The translations under genes and the position numbers were made by a program. Below the pieces are notes generated by a model. The model did no database searches, was not told the DNA's origin, and saw only the letters and a program-made list of their open reading frames with translations. A DNA stretch of 64,000 nucleotides. It comes from Streptomyces pyxinicus (GTDB taxonomy: Bacteria; Actinomycetota; Actinomycetes; Streptomycetales; Streptomycetaceae). Location of the stretch: contig NZ_JANUGP010000009.1 of NCBI RefSeq assembly GCF_024753135.1, positions 124,001 to 188,000 of the forward strand, written 5' to 3'. Positions 27,109 through 37,603 of this stretch are shown here, piece after piece; position 1 is the stretch's first letter, and each line of letters begins with the position of its first letter.

Positions 27109-27861
27109 TCAGATCTCGTAGACCGCGCGCGGTGCCGCCAGTTCCACCGGGCCGGTGAAGGCGTCGCGGGCGTCGCGGAGGTTGGTCTCCGGGTCCGTCC
27201 ACGGCGGGATGTGGGTGAGGACCAGGCGGCGGGCGCCCGCGCGGGCCGCGGTCTCGCCGGCCTCGCGGCCGTTGAGGTGCAGGTCCGGGATGCTCTCCTT
27301 GCCGTGCGTGAACGCGGCCTCGCACAGGAACAGGTCGGCGTCCCGGGCCAGCTCGTCCAGCGCCTCGGTGACACCCGTGTCGCCGGAGTAGACGAGGGTC
27401 CGGCCGCCGTGCTCGATCCGGATGCCGTACGCCTCCACGGGATGGCGGACCCGGTCGGTGTGCACCGTGAACGGGCCGATCTCGAAGGTGGAGGGCTTGA
27501 CCGTGTGGAAGTCGAAGACCTCGCTCATCGAGGAGGCGGAGGGGGTGTCGGCGTAGGCCGTGGTCAGGCGGTGTTCGGTGCCCTCGGGGCCGTAGACCGG
27601 CAGCGGGTCGCAGCGTCCGCCCTCGTGGCGGTAGTAGCGCGCGACGAAGTACGCGAGCATGTCGATGCAGTGGTCGGCGTGCAGATGGCTGAGGTAGATC
27701 GCGTCGAGGTCGTAGAGACCGCAGTGGCGCTGCAGCTCGCCGAGGGCGCCGTTGCCCATGTCGAGGAGCAGCCGGAAGCCGTCGGCCTCGACGAGGTAGC
27801 TCGAACAGGCCGATTCCGCGGACGGGAACGACCCCGAGCAGCCGACGACGGTGAGCTTCAT
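27109..27861 (-). CDS. MBL-fold metallohydrolase, Rv1339/cAMP phosphodiesterase-like
   Basis: 250 aa. Metal site SHLHADHCID (H-x-H-x-D-H near residues 60-65), a HPVEAYGIRIEHGG substrate strand, YSGDTGVTEAL (metal-bridging Asp) and LTHIPPWTD (last His). This is the RNase Z-like superfamily. M. tuberculosis Rv1339, an atypical cAMP phosphodiesterase, has the same size and sits next to rph and rdgB there, so orthology is likely. The substrate in Streptomyces is not shown by the sequence. Confidence 0.85.
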   Translation of the reverse strand: MKLTVVGCSGSFPSAESACSSYLVEADGFRLLLDMGNGALGELQRHCGLYDLDAIYLSHLHADHCIDMLAYFVARYYRHEGGRCDPLPVYGPEGTEHRLTTAYADTPSASSMSEVFDFHTVKPSTFEIGPFTVHTDRVRHPVEAYGIRIEHGGRTLVYSGDTGVTEALDELARDADLFLCEAAFTHGKESIPDLHLNGREAGETAARAGARRLVLTHIPPWTDPETNLRDARDAFTGPVELAAPRAVYEI

Positions 27862-28110
27862 GAAGCAGAAACCTCCGTGGGCGGGAGATGCCGGTGGGCG
27901 GGACGAGGCCTCGGGGAGGGGGCCTCGCGACAGGGGGTGACGGGGGTCGTGCGGTCCGTCGAGCGTAAGGCGCGACAGCGCGGGTCGCTCCTTCGCCAGG
28001 GGCCGTTGTGGGCGAACTCACCTGTGCTGTCACCGGTTCGGCTGGACCGGGGGCGCATTCGGATCGCCGAAGGGCGCGCGCTCGTCGGCGCGCGCCGGTA
28101 ACGTCGTCGT

Positions 28111-28569
28111 ATGGACACGTCCTGGTGGCTGGCGCTCGCGGCGGTGGTACTCCTCGCGCTGGTCGCCACGCTGGTCGACGGCTGGGGACGGAGCCGCCGA
28201 CCCGCCGGACGGCGGCTGCGGCCACCGGGCCGGCCCGGCACCCGGGGCGCGCGGACCGGACGGCCGGCCCCCGGCGACATCTGGTGGGCGAACGTGCCCT
28301 ACGAGGACCGGCCCGACGCGAAGGACCGGCCCTGTCTGGTGCTGGCGGTGCGCGGCGACCGGGCGACGGTCGCGAAGATCACCAGCAAGTTCCACGACGA
28401 GCGGGCCGGGGTCATCCCGCTGCCGCCGGGCGCGGTGGGCGACGCCCGGGGCCGCCCGAGCTTCCTGGAGACCGACGAGCTGCGCGTGGTCCCGGTGGGC
28501 GACTTCCGGCGCCGGGTGGGCGTCGTCGACCCGGTCCTGTGGGACCAGGTACGGCACCTGGCCGGCTAG
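28111..28569 (+). CDS. Membrane-anchored PemK/MazF-fold protein
   Basis: 152 aa. Residues 5-22 (WWLALAAVVLLALVATLV) form an N-terminal transmembrane helix, followed by a basic proline-rich linker (24-52). Residues 54-150 match the PemK/MazF endoribonuclease fold: RPAPGDIWWANVPYED, DRPCLVLAVRG, AKITSKFHDE and FLETDELRVVPVGDFRRRVGVVD. Classical MazF toxins are soluble and paired with an antitoxin; no antitoxin gene is adjacent and the protein is tethered. It may be a housekeeping relative rather than a toxin. Its stop overlaps the convergent gene's stop through a shared CTAG. Confidence 0.85.
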   Translation: MDTSWWLALAAVVLLALVATLVDGWGRSRRPAGRRLRPPGRPGTRGARTGRPAPGDIWWANVPYEDRPDAKDRPCLVLAVRGDRATVAKITSKFHDERAGVIPLPPGAVGDARGRPSFLETDELRVVPVGDFRRRVGVVDPVLWDQVRHLAG

Positions 28570-29036
28570 CCGACCCGCACGGTGACCCGCCACTCCTCGA
28601 TGCCCTTGCAGGAGACCTGGTCCGTGGCGGTGGGTTCGGCGCACAGCGGGCGGGAGGACGTCAGGACCGCGTCCCCGCTGGTCACCGCCTGGAAGGCGGC
28701 GGTGGCGTCGCCGGGCCGCAGGACGAGGCCGGCGTTGATCGCCTTCAGGGTGCCGCCGCTCGCCGTGACCGGCTTCCAGGGGCGGCCCTCGGTGCCGTCG
28801 AGGGTGAGCCGGATCTCGCCGCCTTTGGTGAGGCAGACGCTGTGGCCGTTGTCGGCCGCGGTCAGGTCCGCACGGTCGGTGCAGGCGCCCCGCGAGGCGC
28901 TGGCGGAGTCGGACGGCGGCGTCGGTGACGGCGACACCTTGCCGTTGTCGCCGCTGCCCGTGCTCCCGCTCTGGGAGCCGCAGCCGGTGAGGAGCAGCGC
29001 TGTCGCCGCGAGGGCGGTGAGCGTCGTACGGCGCAT
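28566..29036 (-). CDS. Secreted lipoprotein, function unknown
   Basis: 156 aa, beginning at the ATG at 29036 (MRRTTLTALAAT). Signal peptide with lipobox LLTGC (about residues 15-19) followed by a Ser/Gly/Pro-rich linker and a compact domain of about 105 residues with four cysteines (GACTDRADLTA, HSVCLTKGGEIRLTLDG, RPLCAEPTATDQVSCKGIEEW). Anchored to the outer face of the membrane. I do not recognise the fold. Same strand as, and downstream of, the S53 peptidase. Confidence 0.75.
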   Translation of the reverse strand: MRRTTLTALAATALLLTGCGSQSGSTGSGDNGKVSPSPTPPSDSASASRGACTDRADLTAADNGHSVCLTKGGEIRLTLDGTEGRPWKPVTASGGTLKAINAGLVLRPGDATAAFQAVTSGDAVLTSSRPLCAEPTATDQVSCKGIEEWRVTVRVG

Positions 29037-29172
29037 GGGTCGTCCGCCTTTCTGCCGGGGGCGGCCGGCCGGGTCCGGGCCGGTTCGCTGGTACGGATGT
29101 GACGTACCACCGGCGCGGACGGATCCCGCACGCGGAGACGGACTTTCCGCGTGCGGGACCACGGGGGGTCGC

Positions 29173-31245
29173 TCAGCTGGTCGTCAGGGAGGTGTCGTCC
29201 ACGACGAAGCTGGTCTGGAGCGAGGAGTCCTCGACCCCGTTGAACTTCAGGGTGACCGTCTGGCCCGCCAGCGAGGACAGGTCGAAGGTCTTCTGCGCGT
29301 ACCCGGAGGCCTTGTTGGTGTTGGAGTAGGTCGCCAGGGTGGTCGAGCCCGCGGTCACCGTCAGCTTGTCGTAGGCGGTGCTACCGGTCTCGGCGGTGTC
29401 GATGTGCAGGTAGAAGCTGAGCGTGGCCTTGCAGCCGGCCGGGATCGTCACCGACTGGGAGAGCGTGTCGGTGTGCGAGGAGCCGTACCCGTCGAGCCAG
29501 GCCTTGTAGGAGCCGCCGTGCGCCGCCTCACCGCTGTCGGTGGTGATGACGCCGCTGGAGCCGGTCCAGCCGGTGTTGCCCGACTCGAAGCCCGGGTTGG
29601 CCAGCAGCTGGGACGAGGAGCAGGTGCCGCCACCGCCGGAGCCGACCGTCCAGGTGAAGGAGGTGGAGCCGGTGGCGCCGGTGGAGTCCTTGGCGGTGAC
29701 GGTGACCTGGTAGGTGCCGGCGGTGGACGCCGTACCGGAGATCAGGCCGGTGGAGCTGTTGATGGACAGGCCGGTGGGCAGGCCGGTGGCGCTGTAGGTG
29801 AGGGCCGCGCCCGCGCTGTCGGTGGCCGTGATCTGCAGGCTCGCCGAACCGCCGGTGGTGGTGGACTGGCTGCCCGGGTTGGTGACGCTCACGGTGGTGC
29901 CGGTGCCGCCGCCCGAGGTGAAGGCGGTGGTGCCGTTCGGGGTGCCCCAGCCGGTCGGGCCGTCGTAGCCGGCGGTCGCGGTGCAGAAGTACGACGGCGA
30001 GCAGGAGCCGTTGTTGCCGCTGGTCACGTCGTACAGGTTGGCGGTGTGGGAGTACGGGTACTTCGCCGGGTAGTCGCTCGCGCCCGGGGTGCCGGCGAGG
30101 GCGTAGACGCCGGCGATGATCGGCGAGGAGGCGCTGGTGCCGCCGTAGACCGCCCAGCCGGAGCCGCCGTAGGTGTCGTAGACCGCGACGCCGGTGGCCG
30201 GGTCGGCGACCGCGGAGACGTCGGCCTCCATGCGCTTGGAGCAGCCGGTGTCGGTCTGCCAGCTCGGCTTCGGGTCGTAGGCCGAGCAGCCGGAGCCGGT
30301 GCCCTCGGTGGAGTTGGTCTTCCAGACCGACTCGCTCCAGCCGCGGGAGTTGGAGGCGGTGCTCAGCGCGGTGCCGCCGACGGCGGTCACGTACTGCGAG
30401 GTCGCCGGGTACTCGGCACCGTAGGCGGAGTCACCGGAGGAGACGGTGATCGCGACGCCCGGGTGCTTGAAGTACTGGGTGTCCTCGGTGGTCTGGTTGG
30501 ACGCCTCGTCGCCGCCCCAGCTGTTGGAGACGAACTTGGCGCCGAGCGAGACGGCCTCGTTCTCGGCGATGCCGAGGTCGGTGTCGTTGGCGGAGTTCGC
30601 CTCGACCAGGTCGATGTCGCAGTTGGGGCAGACCGCGCTGACCATGTCGATGTCGAGCGCCTCCTCACCCGCCCAGCCGCTGTCGTTCGTCGGCAGGGAG
30701 CTGGTGGAGCCGGTCTGGCTGACCTGCTTGAAGCAGCCGTTGGCCTTGGTGCAGGCGGACAGGCCGAACTGCGAGCGGTAGGTGGCCAGGTCGGACTCGG
30801 CGTTGGGGTCGTTGTAGGCGTCGACCACCGCGACCGTCAGGCCGGAGCCGCCGGTGCTGGGCAGGTTGTAGGCGCTGTGCAGGTTGGCCGGGGAGAGACC
30901 GGAGGGCGCGGCGGCGGCGAGCGCGGAGGCGAGCCGCTGCTTGATGTCGGTGCGCCGCTGGGCGAAGCAGGAGGCCTCGCCGTGCTGGGCGGTGGCGCAC
31001 AGGTGGGTCGTGGGGACCTGCTGGCCGGCCTTGCCGGTCGCGTGGAAGGTCTGCCGCTCGGGGGCGGTCAGCGCCTTGGCGTTCTGGGTGGCCTTGGTCG
31101 TGTGGGGGTGCGCGGCGGCGGGCTGGGCCGCCCCCGCCGTCGGGGCCGCGGCGAAGCCGGCGACCGTGAGGGCGAGGGCGGGGAAGGCGACGGCGAGGAG
31201 TCGGCGGGGACTCCGTCTCCGGCTGCTCGGGCGTGACTCACGCAT
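29173..31245 (-). CDS. Secreted S53 (sedolisin) peptidase with Ig-like and jelly-roll domains
   Basis: 690 aa. Signal peptide to about residue 40. The catalytic region covers about 115-430: [11 protein letters not shown] (Glu194/195 and Asp198 or 200), [29 protein letters not shown] (oxyanion Asp) and YGGTSASSP (Ser371). A putative Ig domain (about 435-535) and a C-terminal galactose-binding-like module (about 548-690, [11 protein letters not shown]) follow. The prodomain between 41 and about 115 is much shorter than the roughly 180 residues usual for sedolisins. It probably degrades protein outside the cell at low pH. Confidence 0.92.
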   Translation of the reverse strand: MRESRPSSRRRSPRRLLAVAFPALALTVAGFAAAPTAGAAQPAAAHPHTTKATQNAKALTAPERQTFHATGKAGQQVPTTHLCATAQHGEASCFAQRRTDIKQRLASALAAAAPSGLSPANLHSAYNLPSTGGSGLTVAVVDAYNDPNAESDLATYRSQFGLSACTKANGCFKQVSQTGSTSSLPTNDSGWAGEEALDIDMVSAVCPNCDIDLVEANSANDTDLGIAENEAVSLGAKFVSNSWGGDEASNQTTEDTQYFKHPGVAITVSSGDSAYGAEYPATSQYVTAVGGTALSTASNSRGWSESVWKTNSTEGTGSGCSAYDPKPSWQTDTGCSKRMEADVSAVADPATGVAVYDTYGGSGWAVYGGTSASSPIIAGVYALAGTPGASDYPAKYPYSHTANLYDVTSGNNGSCSPSYFCTATAGYDGPTGWGTPNGTTAFTSGGGTGTTVSVTNPGSQSTTTGGSASLQITATDSAGAALTYSATGLPTGLSINSSTGLISGTASTAGTYQVTVTAKDSTGATGSTSFTWTVGSGGGGTCSSSQLLANPGFESGNTGWTGSSGVITTDSGEAAHGGSYKAWLDGYGSSHTDTLSQSVTIPAGCKATLSFYLHIDTAETGSTAYDKLTVTAGSTTLATYSNTNKASGYAQKTFDLSSLAGQTVTLKFNGVEDSSLQTSFVVDDTSLTTS

Positions 31246-31461
31246 GGGGGTACTGCCTCCGTTGACGTGGGGTTGCGCACTGATGGGGCAGCCCGTGACG
31301 CGCGTAGCGGCGGCGGAACCGCGCAGTCATGAGCATGACATTCCACACCCCTGCCACTAGGGTGATCGTGACATGACAGGGTGCGCCTGGAACGTAGCCC
31401 CGGGTCACCGGGAGGCGGCAGTGCCGGAGGGATTTCTTTGCCCCTCCATAGGATGAGATTG

Positions 31462-31480
31462 GCCCCCTCATGGAGGGGGC
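31462..31480 (-). terminator. Possible terminator after cysM
   Basis: GCCCCCT/AGGGGGC arms around a five-base loop, 21 bases past the cysM stop on the minus strand. An alternative pairing uses CCCCTCCAT (31441-31449) with ATGGAGGGG (31469-31477). The two are mutually exclusive folds of the same RNA. Confidence 0.5.
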
Positions 31481-31500
31481 TGGGACGTGCTTGAGGGGTT

Positions 31501-32796
<1,296 letters not shown>

Positions 32797-32829
32797 TCAG
32801 CAGAAGGCGCGCACCACAGTCGAAACCAT
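32797..32829 (-). CDS. Candidate 10-residue leader peptide ending in Cys (MVSTVVRAFC)
   Basis: A minimal frame, ATG at 32829 and TGA at 32797, encodes ten residues ending in cysteine between mec and cysO. TACGAT lies 6 bases before the ATG, as for a leaderless mRNA. Short peptides with terminal Cys precede sulfur genes in other actinobacteria and can attenuate them when Cys-tRNA is plentiful. Coding evidence is only position and the final Cys, so this is tentative. Confidence 0.45.
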   Translation of the reverse strand: MVSTVVRAFC

Positions 32830-32850
32830 GGGCTCATCGTATCGATTCCC
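32824..32850 (-). promoter_or_regulatory. Predicted sigma-R promoter of cysO-cysM
   Basis: GGGAAT (32850-32845) is followed after exactly 18 bases by GTT (32826-32824), the thiol-stress sigma-R consensus of Streptomyces. Transcription would start near 32817, inside the candidate leader frame and about 70 bases before cysO. Cysteine synthesis being induced by disulfide stress fits sigma-R biology. Confidence 0.75.
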
Positions 32851-32908
32851 GGTCCGCCTTCCGGAAGACGATCCCACATGGCGGACGGGATTCGACCGTA
32901 CCGTGAGA

Positions 32909-33331
32909 TCAGTACGCGTCCACAACCTTGACCTCCTCCTCCGTGACCTCGCCGTCCAGGATGCGGAAGGAACGGAACTGGAACTCGCCGAGGCCGTCGG
33001 CGTCCGCGGTGGAGACCAGCACGTAGTGGGCACCGGGCTCGTTCGCGTAGCCGATGTCGGTGCGGGAGGGGTAGGCCTCGGTGGCGGTGTGCGAGTGGTA
33101 GATGACCACCGGCTCCTCGTCGCGGTCGTCGAGATCGCGGTAGAGCCTGAGCAGGTCCTGCGAGTCGAACTCGTAGAAGGTGGGCGAGCGGGCCGCGTTC
33201 AGCATCGGGACGAAGCGCTCGGGGCGGTCGGTGCCCGCCGGTCCGGCCAGCACGCCGCACGCCTCGTCGGGGTGGTCCGCGCGCGCGTGGGCGACGATCC
33301 GGTCGTACAGGGCCTGGGTCAGGGTCAGCAT
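32909..33331 (-). CDS. mec: JAMM metalloprotease Mec (CysO-cysteine hydrolase)
   Basis: 140 aa from the ATG at 33331 (MLTLTQALYDR); a start six codons upstream is possible. JAMM/MPN+ motif: E24, then YHSHTATEAYPSRTD with His79, His81, Ser89 and Asp92 binding zinc. It releases cysteine from the CysO-cysteine adduct and is the expected enzyme to trim CysO's C-terminus. Mycobacterial Mec shares the same HSHTATEAYPSRTD. Precedes cysO on the same strand, with the leader/promoter region between them. Confidence 0.94.
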   Translation of the reverse strand: MLTLTQALYDRIVAHARADHPDEACGVLAGPAGTDRPERFVPMLNAARSPTFYEFDSQDLLRLYRDLDDRDEEPVVIYHSHTATEAYPSRTDIGYANEPGAHYVLVSTADADGLGEFQFRSFRILDGEVTEEEVKVVDAY

Positions 33332-33350
33332 GCGGGCCAGGATAAGCACA

Positions 33351-33387
33351 GGGCAGCCCCGTACCGAGGGGTGGTACGGGGCTGCCC
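33351..33387 (-). terminator. Terminator between amino acid permease and mec
   Basis: Perfect 15-bp arms GGGCAGCCCCGTACC (33351-33365) and GGTACGGGGCTGCCC (33373-33387) with a 7-base loop, 36 bp past the permease stop. It uncouples the permease from mec-cysO-cysM. Confidence 0.88.
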
Positions 33388-33422
33388 ATATGGCGGACGT
33401 CCCGGGGTGGTTCTGCCGGTGG

Positions 33423-34841
33423 TCAGCCCACCTTTTCCAGCTCCGGCGCGCCGCGCTCGCCGATCTCCGGGTTGCGGTTCTTGAGCACCATCCAGCCGAC
33501 GCCCAGCGCGAGCGCCCAGACCGCCATCACGTACAGGCAGATACGGGAGTCGGCGTCGTACGCGATCAGGCCGGTGACGAAGAGCAGGAAGGCTATGGCC
33601 ACGTACGAGCACTTCGCGCCGCCCGGCGCCGGGAAGGACGAGGCGGGCAGCCGCCCCGCGTCCACCGCGCGGCGGTACCGGACGTGGCTGACCAGGATCA
33701 TCAGCCAGGTCCAGATGCCGGCCGCGGTGGCGACGGAGGTGACGTAGCCGAAGGCCTTCTCCGGGACGACGTAGTTCAGGATCACGCCGATGCCCATGAA
33801 CAGCACCGAGACGGTGATGCCGAGGGCGGGGGTCTTGGTGGAGGACAGCTTGGAGAAGACGCGCGGGGCCTCGCCGTTGTCCGCGAGGGTGCGCAGCATG
33901 CGGCCGGTGGAGTACATGCCGGAGTTGCACGAGGACAGGGCCGCGGTGAGCACCACGAAGTTGACGATGCCGGCGCCGGCCGGGATGCCGATGACGGCGA
34001 ACGCCTTCACGAAGGGGCTCACCCCGTCGGCGAACTCGGTCCACTTCACCACGCACAGGATGACCGAGAGGGCACCGACGTAGAACAGCGCGATGCGCCA
34101 GGGCAGGGTGTTGATCGCCTTCGGGAGGGTCTTCTCCGGGTTCTCCGACTCGCCCGCGGTGACGCCGACCAGCTCGACGGCGAGGTAGGCGAACATCACG
34201 CCCTGGAGGGTCATCAGCGAGGAGCCGACGCCCTTGGGGAAGAAGCCGTCGAACTGCCACAGGTTCGACACCGTGGCGGTGTCGCCGGCGGCGCTGAAGC
34301 CGAAGGTGAGCACGCCAAGACCGATCACGATCATGCCGATGAGGGCGGTGACCTTGACCATCGAGAACCAGAACTCGATCTCGCCGAACAGCTTGACGGA
34401 GATCAGGTTGGCCACGAACAGGACCACGAGGAAGACCAGGGCCGTCACCCACTGCGGGACGCCCGGGAACCAGTAGTTGACGTAGATGGCGGCGGCGGTC
34501 AGCTCGGCCATGCCGGTGACCACCCACATCAGCCAGTACGTCCAGCCGGTGAAGTAACCGAAGAACGGGCCGAGGAACTCACGCGAGTACTCCGCGAAGG
34601 ACCCGGAGACCGGGCGGTAGAGCAGCAGCTCGCCCAGGGCCCGCATGATGAAGAAGATGATCAGGCCCGCGAGGGCGTACATGAGGATCAGGCTGGGGCC
34701 GGCCTTGGCGATGTTCGCCCCGGCTCCCAGGAACAGGCCGACGCCGATCGCGCCGCCGATCGCGATCATCTGGACCTGACGGCTGCCGAGCCCGCGCTCG
34801 TAGCCCTCCTCAGGGGCTTCGGTGACCTTCTCAGAGGTCAT
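33423..34841 (-). CDS. APC-superfamily amino acid permease
   Basis: 472 aa from the ATG at 34841. Twelve predicted helices with the AAT family start LGSRQVQMIAIGGAIGVGLFLGAGANI, then RALGELLLYRPVSGSFAEYSREFLGPFFGYFTGWTYW, MFAYLAVELVGVTAGESENPEKTLPKAINTLPWR and SSCNSGMYSTGRML. These match proline, GABA or aromatic amino acid:H+ symporters of the inner membrane; specificity is not readable. It sits between the DUF2017/clpS pair and mec, where mycobacteria have a different gene. Confidence 0.9.
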   Translation of the reverse strand: MTSEKVTEAPEEGYERGLGSRQVQMIAIGGAIGVGLFLGAGANIAKAGPSLILMYALAGLIIFFIMRALGELLLYRPVSGSFAEYSREFLGPFFGYFTGWTYWLMWVVTGMAELTAAAIYVNYWFPGVPQWVTALVFLVVLFVANLISVKLFGEIEFWFSMVKVTALIGMIVIGLGVLTFGFSAAGDTATVSNLWQFDGFFPKGVGSSLMTLQGVMFAYLAVELVGVTAGESENPEKTLPKAINTLPWRIALFYVGALSVILCVVKWTEFADGVSPFVKAFAVIGIPAGAGIVNFVVLTAALSSCNSGMYSTGRMLRTLADNGEAPRVFSKLSSTKTPALGITVSVLFMGIGVILNYVVPEKAFGYVTSVATAAGIWTWLMILVSHVRYRRAVDAGRLPASSFPAPGGAKCSYVAIAFLLFVTGLIAYDADSRICLYVMAVWALALGVGWMVLKNRNPEIGERGAPELEKVG

Positions 34842-35167
34842 GTGTGGTGCGCCTTTCTCCATGCCGATCCGGGCCTTTCGTCGGCCTCGGATCGGGTTTC
34901 GATCCCCCCGGATGATGGAGCTGTTGCCTGGCCGACGGTCGCCGGCTCGGTGGCGCACCCGGCCTGGACATGGGTGGTGTCGGCCGGGCGGTCGTGAAGA
35001 TTTATCACGGCCGCAATATTGATCACAGAGGGGCGTTGTGGCGCATTACACAGGGAAAAGCGGACAAAGAGCGCCCGATCGCGGCAAACCCGACCACAAC
35101 GGTGACGGGATCGTTATCCGGATTTGAGCGTCCGCTGAGCGAACTACATAAGGGGAATTCCAGCCAT
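34842..35167. other. 326-bp gap: permease promoter region
   Basis: No gene is supported here. An AT-rich patch (AAGATTTATCAC, then CAATATTGATCAC, about 34997-35025) contains repeated ATCAC halves and is the likeliest operator or promoter site for the permease. The remainder is the tail region of the DUF2017 gene; no strong terminator is seen. Confidence 0.45.
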
Positions 35168-35773
35168 TCACGGCATGAGGGTGGTCACCAGGGTCTCCTG
35201 GAGGCCGCCCAGCCACAGATAGGCCATCACCATGGGCTTGCGCGGGTCGTCGTCCGGGAGCCGGTAGAGCAGTTCCGTGTCGTCCTCGTCGCCGATCTCC
35301 AGCCGCGCGCCGATCGCGAGCCGCAGGTCGTTCAGGGAGCCGAGCCACTGCCGGGACTCCTCCGGGGTCAGCTTGAGCACCGCCCCGCCCGCGTCCACCG
35401 GCGCGAGCGCGTCCAGGGTGCGGACCACCGCGAGCGCGTTCTCCCGCTTGCCGGCCCTGAGGTCGTTCTCGGTGTAGCGGCGGAACTCGGCGGAGTGCGC
35501 CTGCCGCTCCGCCGCCTCGGCGGGCGAGCCGGGGGTCTGCTCCGGGTCGCTGTAGGCGTCCGGGAAGAGCCGGCGCAGCACCGGGTCGGCGGGGGGCTCG
35601 CTCGGCCCCTCCGCGAACAGCTCGGCGAGCGGGTCGGCGGGCGTGTCGGCGCCCGGGCCGGGTCCGACCAGCTCCAGGAGCTGGACCGCCAGCGAGCGGA
35701 TGATGGAGATCTCGACGTCGTCGAGGGCGACGGCCGCGCCGCCGCCGGGAAGCGGTTCGAAGTGTCCGGGCAT
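35168..35773 (-). CDS. DUF2017 protein (AosR-like)
   Basis: 201 aa. Matches DUF2017: DDVEISIIRSLAVQLLELVG at the start, PVLRRLFPDAYSDPEQ in the middle, then EFRRYTENDLRAGKRENALAVVRTL and a terminal KPMVMAYLWLGGLQETLV. The mycobacterial homologue AosR (Rv1332) is reported as a redox-responsive regulator of mec-cysO-cysM, and lies between clpS and that operon just as here. Starts 12 bp after clpS, so the two are probably one transcript. Confidence 0.85.
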   Translation of the reverse strand: MPGHFEPLPGGGAAVALDDVEISIIRSLAVQLLELVGPGPGADTPADPLAELFAEGPSEPPADPVLRRLFPDAYSDPEQTPGSPAEAAERQAHSAEFRRYTENDLRAGKRENALAVVRTLDALAPVDAGGAVLKLTPEESRQWLGSLNDLRLAIGARLEIGDEDDTELLYRLPDDDPRKPMVMAYLWLGGLQETLVTTLMP

Positions 35774-35785
35774 CAGGGTGCGTCG

Positions 35786-36103
35786 CTACTTCCGGTCCTG
35801 CTGGAGGGTGGCCCACAGACCGTAGCCGTGCATCGCCTGCACGTCGCGCTCCATCTCCTCGCGGCTCCCGCTGGAGACGACCGCCCGGCCCTTGTGGTGG
35901 ACGTCGAGCATGAGCTTGGTGGCCTTGTCCTTGGAGTAGCCGAAGTACGACTGGAAGACGTACGTCACATAGCTCATGAGGTTGACCGGGTCGTTGTGCA
36001 CGAGGGTGACCCAGGGGACGTCGGGCTCGGGTACGGCGAAGACCTCCTCCGCCGACTCGGTGCGTTCGATCTCTACGGGCGCGGGTGACGTCACGGTGAC
36101 CAT
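35786..36103 (-). CDS. clpS: ClpS adaptor for N-end rule degradation
   Basis: 105 aa. Core [46 protein letters not shown] has the HNDPVN loop and the helix that bind N-terminal hydrophobic residues, and the [10 protein letters not shown] dock for ClpC/ClpA. An N-terminal extension of about 30 acidic residues would enter the chaperone pore. It delivers N-degron substrates to ClpCP. Divergent from pncB with a 56-bp gap. Confidence 0.95.
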   Translation of the reverse strand: MVTVTSPAPVEIERTESAEEVFAVPEPDVPWVTLVHNDPVNLMSYVTYVFQSYFGYSKDKATKLMLDVHHKGRAVVSSGSREEMERDVQAMHGYGLWATLQQDRK

Positions 36104-36159
36104 GCTGCCACGGCGGGCGAAAATCGTCACACTGACGAAATGGGGGTAGCATCCTCGTC

Positions 36160-37506
36160 ATGAACACAGCGGACCTTGGGCTGCCGGTGGATGTTCCCTC
36201 GACGGCACTCTTCACCGACCAGTACGAGCTGACCATGTTGCGGGCCGCGCTGAAGGCCGGTACGGCCGAGCGGCGCAGCGTGTTCGAGGTCTTCACCCGG
36301 CGGCTGCCGGACGGACGGCGCTACGGCGTGGTGGCCGGCACCGGGCGCGTCCTGGACGCGGTGGAGAACTTCCGCTTCGACGAGGACGTGCTCCGCTTCC
36401 TGCGCGAGCGGGAGATCGTCGACGAGGCGACGCTGGACTACCTGGCCGGCTACCGGTTCACCGGCGACATCTGGGGCTATCCCGAGGGCGAGGTCTACTT
36501 CCCGGGCTCGCCGGTCATGCGGGTCGAGGGCAGCTTCGCCGAGTGCGTGCTGCTGGAGACCGTGATCCTTTCCATCCTCAACCACGACTCCGCGATCGCG
36601 GCCGCCGCCTCCCGGATGGCCTCCGCCGCCGGCGACCGCCCGCTGATCGAGATGGGCGCCCGCCGCACCCACGAACTGGCGGCCGTCGCCGCCGCCCGCG
36701 CCGCCTATGTCGGCGGTTTCGCCACCACCTCCGACCTCGCGGCCGGCTTCCGCTACGGCATCCCGACCGTCGGCACCTCCGCGCACGCCTTCACCCTGCT
36801 GCACGACCGCGAGCGGGACGCCTTCCAGGCCCAGGTGGACGCCCTGGGCCGGGGCACGACCCTGCTGGTGGACACCTACGACGTCACCGAGGCCGTCCGT
36901 ACGGCCGTGGAGGTGGCCGGGCCCGAGCTGGGCGCCGTCCGCATCGACTCCGGCGACCTGCTGCTGGTGGCGCACCGGGTCCGCCAGCAGCTCGACGAGC
37001 TGGGGGCGCGGGACACGAAGATCGTGGTCACCTCCGACCTGGACGAGTACGCCATCGCCTCGCTGGCCGCCGCGCCGGTGGACGCGTACGGCGTCGGCAC
37101 CCAGCTCGTGACCGGCTCCGGGCATCCGACCGCGTCCATGGTCTACAAGCTGGTCGCCCGCGCCGAGACCGCCGACCCGGGGGCGCCGCTGGTGCCGGTG
37201 GCGAAGAAGTCGAGCGGCGGGAAGACCTCGGTGGGCGGCCGCAAGTGGGCGGCGCGCCGGGTGGACGGGCACGGAATCGCGGAGGCCGAGGTCGTCGGCA
37301 CCGGGCCGGTCCCCGCGGAGCTGGCCGACCGGCAGCTGCTGGTCGAGCTGGTCAAGGGCGGCGAGGTGACCGCCCGGGAGTCGCTGGACGTGCCGCGTGA
37401 CCGGCACATCGCCGCCCGCGCCCGGCTGCCCCTGTCCGCGACCCAGCTCTCCCGCGGGGAACCCGTCCTTCCGACGGAGTACGCGCACCGGCGCTCGGGT
37501 AGCTAG
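36160..37506 (+). CDS. pncB: Nicotinate phosphoribosyltransferase
   Basis: 448 aa. Joins nicotinate and PRPP to make NaMN in the NAD salvage pathway. Visible motifs: ALFTDQYELTMLRAALKAG, FEVFTRRLPDGRRYGVVAG, MGARRTHELAAVAAARAAYVGGFATTSDLAAG, VGTSAHAFTLLHD (catalytic His), VRIDSGDLLLVAHRVRQQLDELG and GVGTQLVTGSGHPTASMVYKLV. TAGCAT ends 7 bases before the ATG and there is no RBS, so the mRNA is likely leaderless. pncA follows directly. Confidence 0.96.
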   Translation: MNTADLGLPVDVPSTALFTDQYELTMLRAALKAGTAERRSVFEVFTRRLPDGRRYGVVAGTGRVLDAVENFRFDEDVLRFLREREIVDEATLDYLAGYRFTGDIWGYPEGEVYFPGSPVMRVEGSFAECVLLETVILSILNHDSAIAAAASRMASAAGDRPLIEMGARRTHELAAVAAARAAYVGGFATTSDLAAGFRYGIPTVGTSAHAFTLLHDRERDAFQAQVDALGRGTTLLVDTYDVTEAVRTAVEVAGPELGAVRIDSGDLLLVAHRVRQQLDELGARDTKIVVTSDLDEYAIASLAAAPVDAYGVGTQLVTGSGHPTASMVYKLVARAETADPGAPLVPVAKKSSGGKTSVGGRKWAARRVDGHGIAEAEVVGTGPVPAELADRQLLVELVKGGEVTARESLDVPRDRHIAARARLPLSATQLSRGEPVLPTEYAHRRSGS

Positions 37507-37603
37507 CGCGCGACCGCCGTCCGCCCCTGCGAGCGCCCCCTCCCGCACGGGCCCGGAAGTCTCTAGGCTCAGTTACTTCACTCACCGTCGAAGGACACCC
37601 AGC

